A DNA stretch of 64,000 nt from Bacteroidota bacterium (GTDB lineage Bacteria > Bacteroidota > Bacteroidia > Chitinophagales > BACL12): assembly GCA_016718035.1 (NCBI GenBank), contig JADKEK010000003.1, forward strand, positions 107,501 to 171,500, read 5' to 3'. This document shows, piece after piece, positions 61,200-64,000 of the stretch. The notes beneath the pieces are model-generated. The model searched no databases. It had not been told where the DNA came from and saw only the letters and a list, made by a program, of their open reading frames with translations. Position 1 is the first letter of the stretch. Each line of letters begins with the position of its first letter. Position numbers and translations under genes: made by a program.

Positions 61200-63239
61200 T
61201 TACCCTTCTACCCTTCCGTCCAATATTTTTTCTAACCCATACATTTCATCACGTAATCGGGCAGCTTCTAAGAAGTCCATATCTTTTGCGGCTTGCAACA
61301 TTTTTTTCTTGGCATCAACAATGGCTTTTTCTAATTGCTGCTTGCTCATTAAATGCACAACCGGGTCTGCAACTAATCCTAATGCAGTTTTGTCTTGTGG
61401 TTCAATATATGGTTGTGGTTCTCCTTTGCGTTCGCCTTGTCCAATATTGTGTTTGAAAATATCTTCTGTAGATTTTAATATAGTTGTTGGTGTTATATTA
61501 TGTTCTGTGTTATACGCAATTTGTTTTGCTCTTCTTCTGTTTGTTTCATCAATAGTACGTTGCATGCTATCCGTAATTTTATCGGCATACATAATTACTT
61601 TTCCATTTGAATTTCTCGCAGCTCTACCTGCAGTTTGTGTTAAACTCCTGGTATTTCGTAAAAAACCTTCTTTATCTGCATCTAAAATGGCCACTAAAGA
61701 AACTTCGGGTAAATCTAATCCTTCACGCAATAAATTCACGCCGACTAAAACATCAATTTTACCTAAACGCAAATCACGCAATATTTCTACACGCTCCAGT
61801 GTTTCAACTTCGCTGTGAATGTATTTACAATTTACATTCATGCGCATTAAATATTTCGAGAGTTCTTCGGCCATACGTTTGGTTAATGTGGTAACCAACA
61901 CGCGTTCATTTACTTTTATTCTTTCATCAACTTCGTGCAATAAATCATCAATTTGATTTAACGAAGGGCGTACTTCAATTGGTGGGTCTAATAATCCTGT
62001 AGGACGTACAACCTGCTCCACAATTACACCTTCACTTTGTTTTAATTCGAAATCACCGGGTGTTGCACTTACATAAATTGTTTGATTTAACAGCCCCATA
62101 AATTCATCGAAATTTTGGGGGCGGTTGTCCATAGCGCTTGGCAAACGAAAACCATATTCCACCAAATTCATTTTTCTGGCACGGTCGCCACCATACATAG
62201 CGCCAACTTGAGGAATGGTAGCGTGACTTTCATCTATCACCAATAAATAATCGTCAGGGAAATAATCAATTAAACAGAATGGTCGTTGCCCATTTTTCCT
62301 CCTATCAAAAAAACGGGAATAATTTTCAATGCCCGAACAATAACCCAGCTCTTTAATCATTTCAATATCAAAATTCACACGTTCGCTTAATCGCTTAGCT
62401 TCGATATATTTTCCTATACTTTCAAAATAAGTAACCTGTGCATCTAATTCCGCATGTATTTCGTGAATAATAGATGGCAAAATATCTCTGGGTGCAATGT
62501 ATAAATTAGCAGGGAAAATGGCTATGTTTTGTTGTTTTTCAGTTGCCTTTCCGGTTTCGGGATTAAATATTTCTATTTCTTCCACTTCATCTCCAAAAAA
62601 AGTAATACGATAACCATAATCGGCATACGCTAAAAAAATATCTACCACATCACCATTCACACGAAAATTTCCGCGTTTAAAATCAAGTGCAGCACGCGAA
62701 TACAATGCATCAACCAAACGATGTAATAAATAATTGCGCGAAATTTTATCCCCAACATTTACCCTTACCACACTTTCTTTAAACTCGGTTGGATTACCCA
62801 TACCATAAATACAAGACACCGTTGCTACAACAATAACATCTCGCCTGCCACTTTGTAAACTGGAAGTAGTTTTTAAACGCAACTTTTCAACTTCCGCATT
62901 TATGGCTAAATCTTTTTCTATATAGGTATCTGTTGTGGAGATATACGCTTCCGGCTGATAATAATCGTAATAACTCACAAAATATTCCACCGCATTTTCG
63001 GGGAAAAACTGCTTAAACTCGCCATACAATTGCGCAACCAATGTTTTGTTGTGCGACAAAATAAGGGTTGGCTTTTGGGTTTGCTGTATTAAATTGGCAA
63101 TGGTAAAGGTTTTACCACTTCCGGTAACCCCCAATAAAACCTGTGCAGGCTCGCCATTAACCACGCCTTCGGTAAGCTGGCTGATAGCTTCAGGCTGGTC
63201 ACCGGTAGGTGTAAATTTGCTCGTTAGTTTAAATTCCAT
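61200..63239 (-). CDS. uvrB: Excinuclease ABC subunit B
   Basis: This 679-residue DNA repair helicase-like subunit of UvrABC starts at 63239 ('MEFKLTSKFTPTGDQPEAIS'). Walker A is 'LLGVTGSGKTFTIANLI', the beta-hairpin region 'FVSYYDYYQPEAYI', motif II 'LLVIDESH', motif VI 'QTAGRAARN', and a UVR domain lies at the C-terminus ('MDFLEAARLRDEMYGLEKIL'). A -7 element TATATTTG (63277-63270) lies 30 nt upstream. Confidence 0.97.
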   Translation of the reverse strand: MEFKLTSKFTPTGDQPEAISQLTEGVVNGEPAQVLLGVTGSGKTFTIANLIQQTQKPTLILSHNKTLVAQLYGEFKQFFPENAVEYFVSYYDYYQPEAYISTTDTYIEKDLAINAEVEKLRLKTTSSLQSGRRDVIVVATVSCIYGMGNPTEFKESVVRVNVGDKISRNYLLHRLVDALYSRAALDFKRGNFRVNGDVVDIFLAYADYGYRITFFGDEVEEIEIFNPETGKATEKQQNIAIFPANLYIAPRDILPSIIHEIHAELDAQVTYFESIGKYIEAKRLSERVNFDIEMIKELGYCSGIENYSRFFDRRKNGQRPFCLIDYFPDDYLLVIDESHATIPQVGAMYGGDRARKMNLVEYGFRLPSAMDNRPQNFDEFMGLLNQTIYVSATPGDFELKQSEGVIVEQVVRPTGLLDPPIEVRPSLNQIDDLLHEVDERIKVNERVLVTTLTKRMAEELSKYLMRMNVNCKYIHSEVETLERVEILRDLRLGKIDVLVGVNLLREGLDLPEVSLVAILDADKEGFLRNTRSLTQTAGRAARNSNGKVIMYADKITDSMQRTIDETNRRRAKQIAYNTEHNITPTTILKSTEDIFKHNIGQGERKGEPQPYIEPQDKTALGLVADPVVHLMSKQQLEKAIVDAKKKMLQAAKDMDFLEAARLRDEMYGLEKILDGRVEG

Positions 63240-63269
63240 AAAGTATTGGTAAAAAACACTTTTGAACCT

Positions 63270-63277
63270 CAAATATA
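63270..63277 (-). promoter_or_regulatory. -7 promoter element (TATATTTG) for uvrB
   Basis: On the minus strand TATATTTG matches TAnnTTTG and supports the ATG at 63239. Confidence 0.55.
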
Positions 63278-63332
63278 AGCAGTGAATTTTACCGCCTTGT
63301 GTAAAAACAAGTAAATCTTGAAATCGTTTCCT

Positions 63333-63340
63333 TAAATTTG
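63333..63340 (+). promoter_or_regulatory. -7 promoter element (TAAATTTG) for DUF5606 gene
   Basis: TAAATTTG matches TAnnTTTG and lies 14 nt before the ATG at 63355. Confidence 0.5.
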
Positions 63341-63354
63341 CACAAAATTAAAAT

Positions 63355-63804
63355 ATGCGTTTCAGAGATATTACATCTATTACAGGAATGGGCGGTTTGT
63401 TCAAAATGGAATCACACAAGCCTTCAGGTCTCATAGTTACTTCACTTACAGAGGGTTGGACAAAATTTGTATCTAACCGCGAACATCTTTTTTCACCACT
63501 GGATAACATTTCTATTTATACAGCCAACGATACCGTTGAGTTGTTAGATGTTTTGTTAAAAGCCTACGAGCAAAAAACCAGCAACCCGCCGGTTGATGCA
63601 AAATCGGACAATGCAACACTTTCTGCTTACTTTGAAAAAGTATTACCGGAATACGATCGCGAAAAAGTGCATATCAGTGATATCAAAAAGTTTATTAAAT
63701 GGTTCCAGATTTTGGATGAAAAGGGCATTTTAGCGACTGAAGTTGAAGAAAAAGCCAACGAAGAAGCTGCAGCTAAAACTGAAGAAACTACTACTAAGGA
63801 ATAA
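63355..63804 (+). CDS. DUF5606 family protein
   Basis: This 149-residue cytosolic protein is of a Bacteroidota-specific family. The N-terminal domain (about 1-70), 'RDITSITGMGGLFKMESHKPSG', precedes a helical part, 'YFEKVLPEYDREKVHISDIKKFIKWFQIL', and an Ala/Glu/Thr-rich tail. It has been noted in structural genomics as conserved but of unknown function. It is monocistronic, with a terminator directly after. Confidence 0.85.
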   Translation: MRFRDITSITGMGGLFKMESHKPSGLIVTSLTEGWTKFVSNREHLFSPLDNISIYTANDTVELLDVLLKAYEQKTSNPPVDAKSDNATLSAYFEKVLPEYDREKVHISDIKKFIKWFQILDEKGILATEVEEKANEEAAAKTEETTTKE

Positions 63805-63822
63805 TCTTCTTTATAAAAAAGT

Positions 63823-63860
63823 AAAACGCCAATCCGGTTTAAACCTGATTGGCGTTTTTT
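63823..63860. terminator. Intrinsic terminator after DUF5606 gene
   Basis: Arms AAAACGCCAATC (63823-63834) and GATTGGCGTTTT (63847-63858) extend inward by GGTTT/AAACC, with a T run following. It is also usable by the minus-strand gene on the right. Confidence 0.9.
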
Positions 63861-63885
63861 GTTAAATCAATTTAAACTATAATTA

Positions 63886-64000
63886 TCAATTCTTAAAAAA
63901 CTGTTTGGTAAGCGCGCCTTGTGCATTACTGATACGAACAAAATACATTCCTTTGTTCAAATTATCTACCGGCATAACAAAGGTGCCATTCGCATATTGA
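63886..64000 (-). CDS. T9SS sorting-domain protein, C-terminal end only (start off the window)
   Basis: The frame is open to the right edge and ends at the TGA at 63886-63888. It reads 'FVMPVDNLNKGMYFVRISNA' and ends 'LTKQFFKN', the last strands of a T9SS type A sorting domain. The rest of the protein is outside the window. Confidence 0.8.
   Translation of the reverse strand, partial: QYANGTFVMPVDNLNKGMYFVRISNAQGALTKQFFKN

Noticed and set aside
61309..61818. Long plus-strand frame (169 codons) within uvrB
   Set aside because: It is the antisense shadow of a strongly conserved gene, with no protein features of its own.
18226..64000. tRNA genes in the intergenic spacers
   Set aside because: No spacer shows a T-loop GTTCRA motif with paired acceptor and anticodon arms on inspection.

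Overview
The window is a stretch of a Bacteroidota chromosome. The evidence is AT-rich DNA, at least seven C-terminal type IX secretion (T9SS) sorting domains, TAnnTTTG-type -7 promoter elements before many genes, weak ribosome binding sites, and lineage-typical families (DUF4290, DUF5606, TIGR02757, DUF1015 beside serA, split transketolase). A Chitinophagales-like or related environmental lineage is plausible but cannot be fixed from this window. No rRNA, tRNA, CRISPR array, phage or insertion sequence was recognised.

Layout. 1-10.5 kb: end of serA, a T9SS protein, a DUF1015 protein, a cystathionine gamma-synthase-type enzyme, a PrsW-like protease, a TIGR02757 protein, a GT39-like membrane protein, DUF456, fumarylacetoacetase and a flavin-reductase-like protein. 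10.5-12.3 kb: a frameshifted T9SS gene and an orphan T9SS tail. 12.3-14.5 kb: a sulfide:quinone reductase/DsrC-TusE/DsrE sulfur module. 14.8-24 kb: pdxH, the N-degron pair clpS-aat, gltA and small membrane or secreted proteins. 24.1-26.2 kb: mannosylglycerate synthesis (mpgP, mpgS). 26.4-29.2 kb: two T9SS proteins. 29.4-31 kb: a hipBA toxin-antitoxin pair with a symmetrical operator region. 31-43.9 kb: mnmE, a phosphatase, an 11-bp repeat array, hisS, a four-copy hairpin repeat array, dnaJ-grpE, two cysteine-less thioredoxin-fold lipoproteins, murA interrupted by TGA, DUF4290, and an ECF sigma/anti-sigma/Spy-like operon. 44-50.9 kb: the two transketolase halves separated by two vWA proteins and a T9SS protein. 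51-61.2 kb: a nitrous oxide respiration island. 61.2-64 kb: uvrB, DUF5606 and the tail of another T9SS gene.

The most coherent system is the nitrous oxide island. A Crp/Fnr regulator and a polytopic histidine-bearing membrane protein are followed by a fasciclin lipoprotein. Facing them is a long operon: cytochrome c, clade II-type lipoprotein NosZ, a membrane-NosL fusion, NosD, NosF, NosY, cupin, group III truncated haemoglobin and a CopD-like protein. Three FNR-like palindromes, two sharing 19 identical bases, lie before the regulator, the fasciclin gene and the cytochrome-nosZ operon, so the island probably forms a small self-contained regulon.

Three genes are broken by single events: a short homopolymer in a T9SS gene, an in-frame TGA in murA and a 7-T run in the transketolase C-subunit. 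Because murA and transketolase are normally needed for growth, sequencing or assembly error is the simplest explanation, at least for the two homopolymer cases.
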